From Defluviitalea saccharophila (lineage in GTDB: Bacteria; Bacillota; Clostridia; Lachnospirales; Defluviitaleaceae): a stretch of 64,000 bases of DNA. Positions 1-9,379 of the stretch are shown one piece after another. A program made the position numbers and the translations under genes. The DNA is taken from positions 1,364,001 to 1,428,000 of the forward strand of contig NZ_CP121687.1 in NCBI RefSeq assembly GCF_038396635.1, written 5' to 3'. The notes beneath the pieces are model-generated. The model did not search any database. It was not told where the DNA came from and worked only from the letters and a program-made list of their open reading frames with translations. Position 1 is the first letter of the stretch; the number at the start of each line of letters is the position of its first letter.

Positions 1-48
1 AGCAGATACCATAATCATCAACGAAAACGCCGAAAAAATATTATGTTT

Positions 49-1656
49 CTAGTTTTTTAGCAGATTTAGCTTTCTTAAAATACTTGCCACCTTTTCTCCC
101 TTTGGAATCATCTTAAAGTCTTCTTCTTTAAGATATCCTGTTAAAATTAGCATTCCCCCGTAAACCAGAACACCAACACCAACTGCACATAATGTAGAAA
201 TGCTGTTGCCTGTAAATCTGTGTAATAATTTATAAAAATAAAAAGTCGTTGCAGTCATGAATACTGTTGATATGACTGGCTTTAATATTACATAAGAAAA
301 ATCAATTTTATATCCCGAATGTTTCTTTACAGATAAATAGTTCAGTAATGAAAAAATACCATATCCAATGATAGAACCAATAGCTGCTCCATTTACTTTT
401 AAAGGTCCTGCTACCAATGTGTAATTGACGACAGCTTTTCCTATAGACGCAATAAACAGGTTAATTACAGGAATATAGAATTGTCCCATTCCTTGAAGTA
501 CTCCGGTAAATGCCTGTCCCAGCATAATAAAGATTAAGCTGATACTCATTAAAGCCAGGACATCTGCGCCTGCATCAAATTTTCCGTAAATCAAACTCAT
601 TACAGGCTGTGCCAAAACTGCCAAACCTGCTGCAGAAGGCAATCCCAGTAAAATTGCAAATCTTGTTCCAAGTTCTATTTTATCATGTAATTCTTTATTA
701 TTCTTTTTCTCTACAGCTTCAGCAATACTTGGGACAATTCCAACGACCAATGCCATACTGAAAGTCAGAGGAATATTTACAAAAGTTGAAGCTTTTCCGA
801 TTTGACCGAACAAATCTACTGCTTCAAGATTAGTCGCACCTGCATCGATTAATCTTCTTACCACCAGTGCAGAATCTACCCAATTCATTACAGAATTGAT
901 TGCTGCGCCAACTGAAACAGGAAAAGCAATATAAATAATGGTTTTAGATATTGATAAAAATGAAAGCTTTAACTCTTTTTCGTCACTTCGAGATATTTTT
1001 TCTAAAAGACCTTTTCTTTTTCTAAAATATATTGCAGCTAAAATAGCTGTCCCAGCGATACCTCCTGCAGCTGCCCCAAAAGCTGCGCCTCCTGCAGCCA
1101 AAGCAACCCCTTTGCCTGCCTGCATAAAGTAATAGGCTGCTCCTAAACCAAAGATAACTCTGGCAAAGTTTTCTATAATTTGAGAAACTGCTGTAGGGAA
1201 CATGTCCTGCATTCCTTGAAAATATCCTCTAAAAGCCCCCATCATACCAATGAAAATGGGTGCAAGAGCAAGTCCCCATAAAGCATATTTACTTTCAGGC
1301 ACCCAGCCTTGTACTTTAATCAGCCAGTCTGCTCCAAAAAACATTAGTGATGAAGCCAAAAAGCCAATAATAATCAAAAGCAGAAAAGTATATTGAAATA
1401 TCTTGTGTGCTTCTTTATATTTCTTATGAACCAGTTTCTCGGAAACAATTTTTGATACTGTAGATGGAATCCCTACATAGGAAACTGCTATCATCAGTGT
1501 ATATATAGGATAGGGCATTTGATAATATCCCAGTCCGGTATCTCCGATTAAATGGGTCAACGGTATTCTAAAGAAAGCACTTAAAATCTTTGCAATAATT
1601 CCTCCAATAGAAAGAATAATTGCCCCCTTAACAAATTTTTTTGCATGTTCAGACAT
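49..1656 (-). CDS. SpoVB/MurJ-like polysaccharide flippase
   Basis: Polytopic membrane protein of 535 residues from the MOP superfamily (oligosaccharidyl-lipid flippase, stage V sporulation protein B type). About 12-14 hydrophobic segments run the full length, beginning with a segment near residues 10-35 followed by the family-typical stretch with FFRIPLTHLIG. Family members move lipid-linked glycan precursors across the membrane, and SpoVB homologues serve spore cortex synthesis. The start is supported by GGAGG upstream of the ATG. It lies 16 bp after mrnC on the same strand and is probably co-transcribed. Which lipid substrate it moves, cortex or capsule, cannot be read from the sequence. 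Confidence 0.85.
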   Translation of the reverse strand: MSEHAKKFVKGAIILSIGGIIAKILSAFFRIPLTHLIGDTGLGYYQMPYPIYTLMIAVSYVGIPSTVSKIVSEKLVHKKYKEAHKIFQYTFLLLIIIGFLASSLMFFGADWLIKVQGWVPESKYALWGLALAPIFIGMMGAFRGYFQGMQDMFPTAVSQIIENFARVIFGLGAAYYFMQAGKGVALAAGGAAFGAAAGGIAGTAILAAIYFRKRKGLLEKISRSDEKELKLSFLSISKTIIYIAFPVSVGAAINSVMNWVDSALVVRRLIDAGATNLEAVDLFGQIGKASTFVNIPLTFSMALVVGIVPSIAEAVEKKNNKELHDKIELGTRFAILLGLPSAAGLAVLAQPVMSLIYGKFDAGADVLALMSISLIFIMLGQAFTGVLQGMGQFYIPVINLFIASIGKAVVNYTLVAGPLKVNGAAIGSIIGYGIFSLLNYLSVKKHSGYKIDFSYVILKPVISTVFMTATTFYFYKLLHRFTGNSISTLCAVGVGVLVYGGMLILTGYLKEEDFKMIPKGEKVASILRKLNLLKN

Positions 1657-1672
1657 TTAGTAACCTCCAACT

Positions 1673-2122
1673 CTATTCTTCAACCTTTTGTTCTTCTATT
1701 GCCAGATTTATTAAATACCGCAGTCGATCTATTTGTCCATCCAGATATAGATAACCGCAGAGGGCTTCTAAGCCTGTTGCATGTTTATAATCTAATAAAT
1801 CCGCATTTTTAGGAACACTGCTTGATTTTGCATTTCTGCCTCTTTTAAAGATCGCTTCTTCCTCTTCCGTAAGATAGTCTTTAATTCTATTATATATATT
1901 GGCTTGAGCCGAGGCTTTAACATATTCTCTTACTGCTTTATGAAGCTTATTAACAGGGGCATTGCCTCTGGAGACAATCTCCGTCCTTATTAAAAGTTCA
2001 AATACAGCATCTCCAATATATGCCAAAACTAAAGGGGAATACTCCCTTGCTTTGATATTTTTTAGCTCTATAGATTGATGTACATCTTCAAGAAATTTTT
2101 GCATATTCGAGTCGTTTTCCAT
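1673..2122 (-). CDS. mrnC: Mini-ribonuclease III (MrnC)
   Basis: Small RNase III-like endonuclease of 149 residues lacking a dsRNA-binding domain. In Bacillus this family matures 23S rRNA. The RNase III core is visible: LAYIGDAVFELLIR near residue 30 supplies the acidic Gly-Asp-Ala motif, and ATGLEALCGYLYL near residue 115 supplies the second catalytic acidic region. I place the start at the ATG 6 bp inside the longest reading frame because GGAG lies 7 bases upstream; the outer start would be a TTG. It sits 16 bp downstream of cysS, the usual Firmicutes neighbour order cysE-cysS-mrnC. Confidence 0.93.
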   Translation of the reverse strand: MENDSNMQKFLEDVHQSIELKNIKAREYSPLVLAYIGDAVFELLIRTEIVSRGNAPVNKLHKAVREYVKASAQANIYNRIKDYLTEEEEAIFKRGRNAKSSSVPKNADLLDYKHATGLEALCGYLYLDGQIDRLRYLINLAIEEQKVEE

Positions 2123-2138
2123 TTTCAATCTCCATTCA

Positions 2139-3536
2139 TTACAACCTTTTCCATCTTACCCCTTGAGGTGTATCTTCTAAAATAATTCCTTTTTCTTTTA
2201 AAGAATCGCGAATTTGGTCCGCCAACGCCCAATTCTTTGCCTTTCTTGCTTCCTGTCTTTCCTGAATAAGCTTTTCTATTTCTTCATCTAATAAATCACT
2301 TTCTTGATTTTCAAGCAGCCCTAAAATATTGCACAAATCTATTATCTTCTTTTTAACCGCAGAAGTAAAGAGTTTCGAAGAATTACCATTCACATGGGTA
2401 TTAGCAAAACGAACCAATTCAAAAATAACAGATACGGCGTCAGCAGTATTGAAATCGTCTTCCATGGCCTCTTCAAATTTTTTCACAAAAACTTCTAATT
2501 CTCCCGATACTTGAATCTCATCTTTAGTCATTTCTTCTGATGATGCATGGTTAATAATATGATCTAAATTAATCACAGCATTTTTGATTCTTTCCAAACC
2601 GTTTTGCGCCGACTGCATAAGCTCTCTGCTGAAATTAATTGGGCTTCTGTAATGAGCACTTAGCATGAAGAAACGAATCACTTCATAAGGAAACTCCTCT
2701 GCTACTTCTCGTAAGGTGAAAAAGTTTCCTTTAGATTTTGACATTTTCTTATTGTCTACATTGATAAATCCGTTGTGCATCCAATATCTTGCAAAAGGTT
2801 TGCCGTTGGCTGCTTCACTTTGAGCGATTTCATTTTCATGATGAGGGAAAATTAGATCTTCTCCCCCTGCATGGATATCTATCGTATCTCCCAAATATTT
2901 TTTAGCCATAGCAGAGCACTCTATATGCCAGCCGGGGCGTCCGTCACTCCATGGACTTTCCCATGAGGGTTCTCCTGGCTTCTTTGGTTTCCATAGGACA
3001 AAGTCCATAGGATGCTTTTTATCTTCATTGATTTCGATTCTCGCTCCGGCTTCTAAATCTTCCTGATTTTTATTAGATAATTTCCCATAGGTTCTATAAG
3101 CTTGAATATCAAAATATACAGTACCGTTTACTTCATAAGCAAACCCTTTATCCATCAATGTTTGAATCATGCTTATGATTTCCGGCATTTCTTGAGTTAC
3201 TCTCGGATGAACTACAGCTCTTTTTATATTTAAGCCATCTGCATCTTTTAGTGTTTCTGCTATATATTTTTCAACAATTTCCGTTGTTGTTGTATTTTCT
3301 TCATTGGCTTTTTTTATGATCTTATCGTCTACATCCGTAAAGTTTTGAACATAATTTACTTTGTATCCCTTGTATTCAAAATATCTGCGAACGGTATCAA
3401 AAATAATATAAGGTCTCGCATTTCCTATATGAATATAATTGTATACGGTAGGACCGCAAACATACATTTTGATTTCATTAGGGTCTAAAGGAATAAATTC
3501 TTCTTTTTGCTTCGTAAGGGTATTATAAATCTTCAT
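2139..3536 (-). CDS. cysS: Cysteinyl-tRNA synthetase
   Basis: Class I aminoacyl-tRNA synthetase of 465 residues that charges tRNA-Cys in the cytoplasm. The HIGH signature appears as HIGN near residue 37 and the second signature as KKMSKSKGN near residue 265. Zinc-binding residues typical of CysRS are present (CGPTVY near residue 27, HIECSAM near residue 205, HHENE). Length matches the family. The start is the ATG at 3536, which has GGAAG upstream; an in-frame GTG three codons earlier is less likely. It overlaps the end of cysE by about 14 bp, so both genes fall under the upstream cysteine T-box. Confidence 0.97.
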   Translation of the reverse strand: MKIYNTLTKQKEEFIPLDPNEIKMYVCGPTVYNYIHIGNARPYIIFDTVRRYFEYKGYKVNYVQNFTDVDDKIIKKANEENTTTTEIVEKYIAETLKDADGLNIKRAVVHPRVTQEMPEIISMIQTLMDKGFAYEVNGTVYFDIQAYRTYGKLSNKNQEDLEAGARIEINEDKKHPMDFVLWKPKKPGEPSWESPWSDGRPGWHIECSAMAKKYLGDTIDIHAGGEDLIFPHHENEIAQSEAANGKPFARYWMHNGFINVDNKKMSKSKGNFFTLREVAEEFPYEVIRFFMLSAHYRSPINFSRELMQSAQNGLERIKNAVINLDHIINHASSEEMTKDEIQVSGELEVFVKKFEEAMEDDFNTADAVSVIFELVRFANTHVNGNSSKLFTSAVKKKIIDLCNILGLLENQESDLLDEEIEKLIQERQEARKAKNWALADQIRDSLKEKGIILEDTPQGVRWKRL

Positions 3537-4191
3537 GTGTTCCACTTCCTTCCACCATTTTTTCTAATTGAGCCAATCGTTTTTCTAATACTTCGATTTG
3601 ATGTCTTAAATGACACATTTCCATTTGTACTGGGTCCGGCAGTTTTACCTGATCTAAGGTTTTGCATGGATCAACCTTTTGATTATCTCTCTTTACAATT
3701 TTTCCAGGAACCCCTACACAAGTACAATTTTCCGGTATTTCATTTAACACTACAGTACCTGAGCCGATACGAGAATTATCCCCTACTTTAAAAGGTCCTA
3801 ATATTTTAGCTCCTGCACCTATCATTACATTATTTCCTATAGTGGGATGCCTTTTACCTTTATCTTTCCCTGTTCCTCCTAAAGTAACTCCTTGATAAAT
3901 CGTAACATTATCTCCAATTTCACAAGTTTCACCAATGACAACTCCCATCCCATGATCTATAAAAAGCCCTTTGCCTATTTTAGCACCAGGATGAATTTCT
4001 ATGCCTGTGATCCATCTGGATATTTGAGAGATTAGCCTCGCAAAAAAGTAACGTTTATGATTGTATAAATAATGGGCAAATCTATGAAATAGAACAGCAT
4101 GGAAACTGGGATACAAAAAGACTTCTGCAGTCTTCTTAATAGCTGGATCCCTTTCTTTAATGACATTGATTTCTTCTCTAATAAAACCCAT
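3523..4191 (-). CDS. cysE: Serine O-acetyltransferase
   Basis: Makes O-acetylserine from serine and acetyl-CoA, the first committed step of cysteine synthesis. A helical N-terminal part (about 70 residues) precedes left-handed beta-helix hexapeptide repeats, with [16 protein letters not shown] near residue 100 carrying the catalytic histidine. The C-terminal tail (about 60 residues) is predicted to form a coiled coil. The ATG at 4191 is chosen because GGGAGGTGAAC lies just upstream; the open frame extends further but only into the T-box leader. It overlaps cysS and is controlled by the T-box element at its 5' side. Confidence 0.95.
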   Translation of the reverse strand: MGFIREEINVIKERDPAIKKTAEVFLYPSFHAVLFHRFAHYLYNHKRYFFARLISQISRWITGIEIHPGAKIGKGLFIDHGMGVVIGETCEIGDNVTIYQGVTLGGTGKDKGKRHPTIGNNVMIGAGAKILGPFKVGDNSRIGSGTVVLNEIPENCTCVGVPGKIVKRDNQKVDPCKTLDQVKLPDPVQMEMCHLRHQIEVLEKRLAQLEKMVEGSGTHEDL

Positions 4192-4214
4192 AAAATGTTC
4201 ACCTCCCATTTTAC

Positions 4215-4435
4215 TACAAAAAAAACTCCATCTCCAATCAGAGACGAAGTTTATCCGCGGTTCCACTCTGTTAAAAGCTTTCGCTTTCAGCTCGAAGCAT
4301 GATAACGGTTGCCACCGTAATGGACTACTCTGTTTCATCCACACAGCTCCAGGATGCACTTCATTCTACTGCTCATATAAAATCGCTCTCAGCTTCTGCG
4401 ATTTCTCTCTGTAAAGGCAATAAAACTACTCTTCC
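4215..4435 (-). promoter_or_regulatory. T-box riboswitch, cysteine specifier, before cysE-cysS
   Basis: On the minus strand the conserved T-box GAGTGGAACCGCGG is present at about 4255-4270. It is followed by a terminator hairpin at about 4220-4252 whose arms CTTCGTCTC and GAGATGGAG end in a run of eight T. Further upstream, a stem I region contains a specifier-loop codon TGC followed by A (4356-4358), which reads cysteine and fits the downstream cysE-cysS genes. Uncharged tRNA-Cys would pair with both sites and allow read-through. The 5' limit of the leader is approximate. Confidence 0.9.
4220..4252 (-). terminator. T-box regulated intrinsic terminator
   Basis: The hairpin has arms of about 9 bp followed by a T-run directly after the T-box sequence, 30 bp before the cysE ribosome-binding site. 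It competes with the antiterminator that uses the T-box motif. Confidence 0.85.
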
Positions 4436-4472
4436 TATCATAGCCTTTGATTAATATTGGATTAAAATTATT

Positions 4473-5894
4473 TTATTCATTTTCCTTGATAATGTTATCA
4501 TTTTCCTGAAAATAATTGAGAAAGGTATCCACTACATATTCATCAAATTGGCTTCCTCTATTATTTACTAAAATATTTATTGCTTTATCGATATTCATAC
4601 CTTTTCGATATGGTCTATCCGAGGTCATTGCATCAAATGCATCTGCAACAGATATGATTTTCGCCTCCAGAGAAATCTGGTTTGCTTTAAGTCCCTCAGG
4701 ATAACCCTTTCCATCAATCCTTTCATGATGTTGCTTTACATGAATACTGATGTCTTTAAGGGCAGGAATATCTTTAATAATTTCATATCCTTTTAAAGGA
4801 TGGAGTTTAATGATATTAAATTCATCCTCTGTAAGTCTGGCAGGCTTATTTAATATTTCATCCGGAATCCCTATTTTCCCAATATCGTGAAGTACGGCAG
4901 CAATTCTAACTTTTTCCAATCTATTTTTATCGAAATTCAATTTTTTTGCAATGGCCGTTGAGTACTTTGTAACTCTGTCAACATGTCCTTTTGTATAAGT
5001 GTCTTTTACTTCAATGGCATTAGCAAGCACTTTTACAGTATCAAAAAACATTTGATGTTTATCATTATAAAGTTTGGCATTTTCCAAGGCAATTCCCAGT
5101 ACATTGGCATAACAGTTGAATAAATATTTCTCACTGCCATCAAAATATTCACCCAGTAACACAATAACCGCGTTTACTTCTTTTTTCTTATTGAAGACAG
5201 GAATAATTGCTCCTGCTTTTAATTTGTCAGTGAGTTGATCACAAATCGATTGAGGAACATTTGGATACTTTCTTATATGTGAATAGATTTGCGTTGCTTC
5301 TAAAGAAATATCATAATCCAAATATCCATTTTTAAGGTACTTTTCTAATATAGGATGGAAAATCGAATAAATCTCTGAATCCTTATAATAAGTATCTACT
5401 AATTCCAGACCTTCTTTTTGTGATACAAACACTGCTCCAAAGGAGCTGTTTACAAAGGGTATAATATCTTCCAAAGCCTTCTTCAGAAGTTCATTTTTGT
5501 CAAAATTCGACGTTACATCTTGGCTAAAGTAGAATAAGTTTCTTAATTCTTTTACTCGTCGATTTAATTCACAGTTGATTCTTTCAATTTCTTCTGTATA
5601 AGCTTTAAGTTGGGAATGAGCAGCCTCTAATTCGGTTTGTCTCGAGTATAGCTCAGTATTTTTATATTTTAACTTTTTCGTATAGTATTCTACAATCTCC
5701 AACTCATCTTCTTCAAATTTCATTTCCTGCTTATAGAGAATGGAAAGTATGTGATTGATTTCATTTTTTACTAGCTCTATTTTCCCTGAATATGTACCTT
5801 CTAGCAGTATTCTTTTTTTATTTTTTCGATTTTGCAAATAATCATCAATTGACATCAACTCGTCTAAAAAACTATCTAGTTCGTCTTTCTGCAT
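4473..5894 (-). CDS. HD-GYP domain protein with GAF-like sensor
   Basis: Probable cyclic-di-GMP phosphodiesterase of 473 residues. A helical, coiled-coil-like N-terminus (about residues 1-120) is followed by a GAF-like region (about 125-275) and a C-terminal HD-GYP domain. The HD dyad is in AVLHDIGKIGIP near residue 335 and the GYP motif in HHERIDGKGYPEGL near residue 388. No transmembrane segment is obvious, so it is likely cytoplasmic. It follows a CheY-like regulator by 14 bp, suggesting a two-gene operon in which the stand-alone receiver signals to it. HD-GYP homologues usually cut c-di-GMP, but activity is not proved here. Confidence 0.88.
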   Translation of the reverse strand: MQKDELDSFLDELMSIDDYLQNRKNKKRILLEGTYSGKIELVKNEINHILSILYKQEMKFEEDELEIVEYYTKKLKYKNTELYSRQTELEAAHSQLKAYTEEIERINCELNRRVKELRNLFYFSQDVTSNFDKNELLKKALEDIIPFVNSSFGAVFVSQKEGLELVDTYYKDSEIYSIFHPILEKYLKNGYLDYDISLEATQIYSHIRKYPNVPQSICDQLTDKLKAGAIIPVFNKKKEVNAVIVLLGEYFDGSEKYLFNCYANVLGIALENAKLYNDKHQMFFDTVKVLANAIEVKDTYTKGHVDRVTKYSTAIAKKLNFDKNRLEKVRIAAVLHDIGKIGIPDEILNKPARLTEDEFNIIKLHPLKGYEIIKDIPALKDISIHVKQHHERIDGKGYPEGLKANQISLEAKIISVADAFDAMTSDRPYRKGMNIDKAINILVNNRGSQFDEYVVDTFLNYFQENDNIIKENE

Positions 5895-5908
5895 ATGTCT
5901 GGTCCCCT

Positions 5909-6280
5909 CTAAATTAAGTCTAGATGTCTTTTGCTTTTCATCAGGGCTTCTTCTAACCTCTCTTGGCTAAAGGGTTTAACTATAAAATCCTTGGCACCCG
6001 CCATGATCGCTTGTATTACCATTCTCTTTTGACCCATAGCAGTACACATTAAAATATAAGTATTCGGTAACTCTTTTAAGATCTCCTTAACTGCTTCTAT
6101 TCCGTCCATTGAAGGCATAACGATATCCATTGTAATTACATCAGGCTTAAGCTCTTTTGCTTTTTTTATAGCATCGTGACCGTTGAAAGCTTCACCAACG
6201 ACTGTATGACCCATTTGCTGAAGCATATTCCTTAAAACTGTTCTCACAAATGCCGCGTCATCCACAATCAGTACTGTCAT
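5909..6280 (-). CDS. CheY-like response regulator
   Basis: Single receiver domain of 123 residues without an output domain. The acidic pair is at DDA near residues 7-8, the phospho-acceptor aspartate in TMDIVMPSMDG near residue 52, the Thr/Ser switch in LMCTAMG near residue 80 and the conserved lysine in IVKPF near residue 103. It immediately precedes the HD-GYP gene and probably works with it. The domain resembles CheY-type regulators found with chemotaxis systems, but no other chemotaxis gene lies in this window. Confidence 0.92.
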   Translation of the reverse strand: MTVLIVDDAAFVRTVLRNMLQQMGHTVVGEAFNGHDAIKKAKELKPDVITMDIVMPSMDGIEAVKEILKELPNTYILMCTAMGQKRMVIQAIMAGAKDFIVKPFSQERLEEALMKSKRHLDLI

Positions 6281-6373
6281 ACTAAGCCCTCGCTTTACTA
6301 TAAACTAAAAAATAGATGTGACAATATTTTATCATCATACCAATATCTTTTCAATGGGTAACTGTTTTCATTT

Positions 6374-6841
6374 TCATTGTATTAAACAAATCGCATGGGC
6401 AGAAATACCTTGTCCTTCTCCCGTAAAACCTAATCCCTCTTCCGTTGTTGCCTTGATGTTAATCTGATTGATACTGATATCTAAGGCCTCAGCAATATTT
6501 TTTCTCATTTTATCGATATAAGGAGCCATTTTGGGTTTTTGAGCAATAATCGTCGAATCTATATTTAAAATAGAAAATTTTTCTACAGCTAATACATTCT
6601 TTACTCTCTTTAATAACTCCAAACTGGATATGCCTTTATATTGTTCATCGGTGTCCGGAAAATGTTTCCCAATATCTCCCTTAGCCGCTGCCCCCAATAA
6701 GGCATCCATGATCGCATGCAGAAGTACATCTGCGTCTGAATGGCCCAATAAACCCTTCTCATAGGGAATTTTAACCCCGCCTATAATCAGTTCTCTGTCT
6801 TCTACCAATCTATGCACATCATAACCCATTCCTATTCTCAT
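6374..6841 (-). CDS. ispF: 2-C-methyl-D-erythritol 2,4-cyclodiphosphate synthase
   Basis: The MEP-pathway enzyme that forms the cyclic diphosphate during isoprenoid synthesis. The zinc ligands are in GMGYDVHRL (residues 8 and 10) and the second histidine region is [17 protein letters not shown]. The C-terminal region has [15 protein letters not shown], which lines the active site. At 155 residues the length is normal. A strong AAGGAGG precedes the ATG. It stands alone here, without ispD beside it. Confidence 0.97.
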   Translation of the reverse strand: MRIGMGYDVHRLVEDRELIIGGVKIPYEKGLLGHSDADVLLHAIMDALLGAAAKGDIGKHFPDTDEQYKGISSLELLKRVKNVLAVEKFSILNIDSTIIAQKPKMAPYIDKMRKNIAEALDISINQINIKATTEEGLGFTGEGQGISAHAICLIQ

Positions 6842-6905
6842 TAAATAACCTCCTTATAATTTACTTTTCCCTTATTTATGTTGAAATAACATATTATATC
6901 ATTAG

Positions 6906-6934
6906 TTGACATTTTATTACAATTATTGTATACT
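6906..6934 (+). promoter_or_regulatory. Sigma-A promoter of the agr-like regulator
   Basis: TTGACA at 6906-6911 and TATACT at 6929-6934 with a 17 bp spacer, about 45 bp upstream of the regulator start. Confidence 0.7.
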
Positions 6935-6980
6935 TTAATAATTACTATCTGTGCTGCTACATATGGAAGGAGAGATTCTT

Positions 6981-7721
6981 TTGAAACCAAAAATTTTAAT
7001 TTATAATGATAGTCAGCTTCAACGACAAAATTTAATAGATTTCCTTACTGAGCTTAATATGCCAATGGAAATATATGAATCCGAAAATGAAGAAGATGTT
7101 TTAAAAAAGATTAAAGAGCAAAAGTTTGATGCTATGATTTCTGATATAATGATAAAAAAAGAACTGACAATCAATCTTATAAAAAAAATTAGAGAAACTT
7201 ATCCCTCTATCTATATAGTATTTGTATCCGCCTATAAAGATTTTATTATGGATGCTGTGGCAGAATGTCACTGTTATGATTATATCTCAAAACCCGTTAA
7301 TAAGGAAAGGTTTCAAGGTACAATGAAATTAATCCTGGAAAGAGTCCTGGAAGAAAACAGCATACATAAAGAGGAATCTAACCAAAAAAATCTTATCGTT
7401 AATTATAATAATCAGTCTTTTATCATTCCAATAGATAAAATCTTATTTATTGAACAATGCGGATATCTTTCCATTATTCATACCCTTGATGGAATCTATC
7501 GTTGTGTTTCTACTTTAATTCGTCTATACAATGAATTAAATGATGATTTTTTCTTAGCTCATAAGAGTTTTCTAGTAAATATTAAAAACGTCAGTCATGT
7601 CTCTTATAATAGAAGAACCTCCGGTGATATCTTTTTTGATCAATATGATAAAACTGCTCTTTTAAGTGTACGTAAAAAATCCGAGTTCAAAAAAGCACTA
7701 TTAAATTATAATAAACAATAG
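6981..7721 (+). CDS. LytTR-family response regulator (AgrA-like)
   Basis: Response regulator of 246 residues with an N-terminal receiver domain (phospho-acceptor Asp near residue 55 in MISDIM, conserved Lys in YISKPV near residue 105) and a C-terminal LytTR DNA-binding domain (about residues 135-240, with IDKILFIEQCGY and the RLYNELNDDFFLAHKSFLVN region). The start is taken as TTG at 6981 because AAGGAG lies 7 bases upstream; an ATG 10 codons earlier in frame has no comparable site. Placed before a GHKL kinase and an AgrD-like peptide gene, it is most likely the AgrA of a quorum-sensing system. Confidence 0.88.
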   Translation: MKPKILIYNDSQLQRQNLIDFLTELNMPMEIYESENEEDVLKKIKEQKFDAMISDIMIKKELTINLIKKIRETYPSIYIVFVSAYKDFIMDAVAECHCYDYISKPVNKERFQGTMKLILERVLEENSIHKEESNQKNLIVNYNNQSFIIPIDKILFIEQCGYLSIIHTLDGIYRCVSTLIRLYNELNDDFFLAHKSFLVNIKNVSHVSYNRRTSGDIFFDQYDKTALLSVRKKSEFKKALLNYNKQ

Positions 7722-7896
7722 TTTATATCTCTTTTCTTTCTTTTTATGATATTATAAAATAAGAAATACAATAAAACAAATTGATTAATGTTTTATAGAC
7801 AACTTTTGTCAAATAACAATAATCATTAATCAAATTTCTATTTTCATTTTTTTAGAAGTCTTTATAATGAAATTTATAAGAGTTAGGAGCGCTAGG

Positions 7897-9198
7897 ATGT
7901 TGATATTCTCTTTACTTCAGTATGTTGAAGGTTTCGCGATGTATTTAATTATCTCTACTTTATCAGGATTAAAAGGTAGAACCTCTTTACTAAAGATTCT
8001 TTATCTGTCTTTACTGCATGGAAGTGTTTATCTGATATTGAATGAGATTTTACCTATCCAGATACAAGGAATTATTTTACTGATCATATCGATTTTAATT
8101 AGCTCTTTAATATTAGAATTAGATTTTGTTTTATCGATATTGACTACCTTAATATCTGTACTAATTATATTGACAGTCGATCTTACTGTAAGTATGACGA
8201 CTTTAGGGATTTTGAATATTCCTATTTCTGATATAGTGAATAATCCATCTATGAGAACCTTATTAACTTTTATTGTTCAACTTACTTTCTTAATTATTGC
8301 TTTTGTAATTTATATGAAAAACATCACTCTTCCAAAGAAATACTTTATTAATAAAAAGATTAGCTTACTGATTTCTTCAATTTTCTTTGCTGTATGCATA
8401 TTTGCTTTCTTAGCATTTATTATAGGTACTTTTGTTGATGATTTTCAGCCTATTGTATATATTGCCCTGGTAATCATTTTTATATCTTTTTCATTGGTTA
8501 TGTATAAGCTCAATCAATACGTTGTTACCATGGCAGTAAAAGAAATGCAATTAGAAGATCAACGTATTTATATTGAATATATTAAAGAACTCATGAATCA
8601 TTTAAAGGCTCAAAGACATGAATTTATCAATCATATCAATGTATTATACGGCCTTGTTCAAATTAAAGATGTGTCACGTTTAGAAACAGCTAAAAGGTAT
8701 ATAGAAACTCTAAATATAACAATCCAAGGAACTTCAGATATCATGGCAACGGATGAGCCTGTTGTTTCAGGGCTTCTTGTTACGAAAACTGCCATAGCCG
8801 AACAAAAAAACATAGAAATGGATATTAACATCACCGATCGAATTACAGATACGCCATTATCTCTTACGGAAGTTTCTACAATACTCAATAATCTTATCAA
8901 TAATGCAATAGAGTTTTCAGAAACACTTCCTGAGAAAAATCGCTACATATGTATCGAAGTTTATGGTGATGAAAATAATGTATACATAGATATATGCAAC
9001 GAAAATAACGGACAAGCTATAACAGATACTGAAATCATCTTTGAAAAGGGCTTTTCGACTAAACCCAATCAAAAAGATTATAGAGGGTTTGGCTTATATA
9101 ATGTAAAAAGCATTATAGAAAAGCATCATGGTTCAATTGCTGTCGAGTCAGACTTACATGAAACTAGTTTTAAAGTCTCACTACCAAAGAAAAAATAA
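7897..9198 (+). CDS. AgrC-like sensor histidine kinase
   Basis: Membrane histidine kinase of 433 residues. About six hydrophobic segments fill the N-terminal half, as in AgrC peptide receptors. The dimerisation box is QRHEFINHINVL near residue 240, and the GHKL ATPase domain follows, with the N box in LNNLINNAIEFSE and GFGLYNVKSI as the G box. The ATG at 7897 is preferred because TTAGGAG precedes it; an upstream ATG at 7867 lacks one. It lies 15 bp before agrD and is the likely receptor for the modified peptide. Confidence 0.88.
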   Translation: MLIFSLLQYVEGFAMYLIISTLSGLKGRTSLLKILYLSLLHGSVYLILNEILPIQIQGIILLIISILISSLILELDFVLSILTTLISVLIILTVDLTVSMTTLGILNIPISDIVNNPSMRTLLTFIVQLTFLIIAFVIYMKNITLPKKYFINKKISLLISSIFFAVCIFAFLAFIIGTFVDDFQPIVYIALVIIFISFSLVMYKLNQYVVTMAVKEMQLEDQRIYIEYIKELMNHLKAQRHEFINHINVLYGLVQIKDVSRLETAKRYIETLNITIQGTSDIMATDEPVVSGLLVTKTAIAEQKNIEMDINITDRITDTPLSLTEVSTILNNLINNAIEFSETLPEKNRYICIEVYGDENNVYIDICNENNGQAITDTEIIFEKGFSTKPNQKDYRGFGLYNVKSIIEKHHGSIAVESDLHETSFKVSLPKKK

Positions 9199-9213
9199 AA
9201 AGGGGGTTTTTGC

Positions 9214-9345
9214 ATGAAAAAGAATATGCAGACACTATTAAAATGGATTGGAAGTGCTTCTCTCATTTTTGCTGTAGTATCTGCAACTCCTGCGTGCTTC
9301 CTACTTTGTTCTCAGCCTAAATGTCCAAAATCATTACAAAAATAA
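9214..9345 (+). CDS. agrD: AgrD-like cyclic lactone autoinducer precursor
   Basis: Peptide gene of 43 codons with a strong AGGGGG site before the ATG. The N-terminal half is an amphipathic/hydrophobic leader (LLKWIGSASLIFAVVS). It is followed by a candidate core CFLLC (residues 28-32) and a tail SQPKCPKSLQK that matches the xQPKxP recognition tail of clostridial AgrD. By analogy AgrB would cut after residue 32 and close a five-residue thiolactone from Cys28. It follows the kinase by 15 bp. Unusual points are the cysteine at the expected ring-closing position and another cysteine in the tail. Confidence 0.85.
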   Translation: MKKNMQTLLKWIGSASLIFAVVSATPACFLLCSQPKCPKSLQK

Positions 9346-9369
9346 CAGGTCTTTGACCTGTTATTTTTG
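9341..9369. terminator. Intrinsic terminator between agrD and agrB
   Basis: A perfect 11 bp stem with a 3-base loop (AATAACAGGTC arms) followed by TTTTGT. The stem begins inside the agrD stop region and can end both convergent transcripts. Confidence 0.85.
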
Positions 9370-9379
9370 TCTACTCTAT

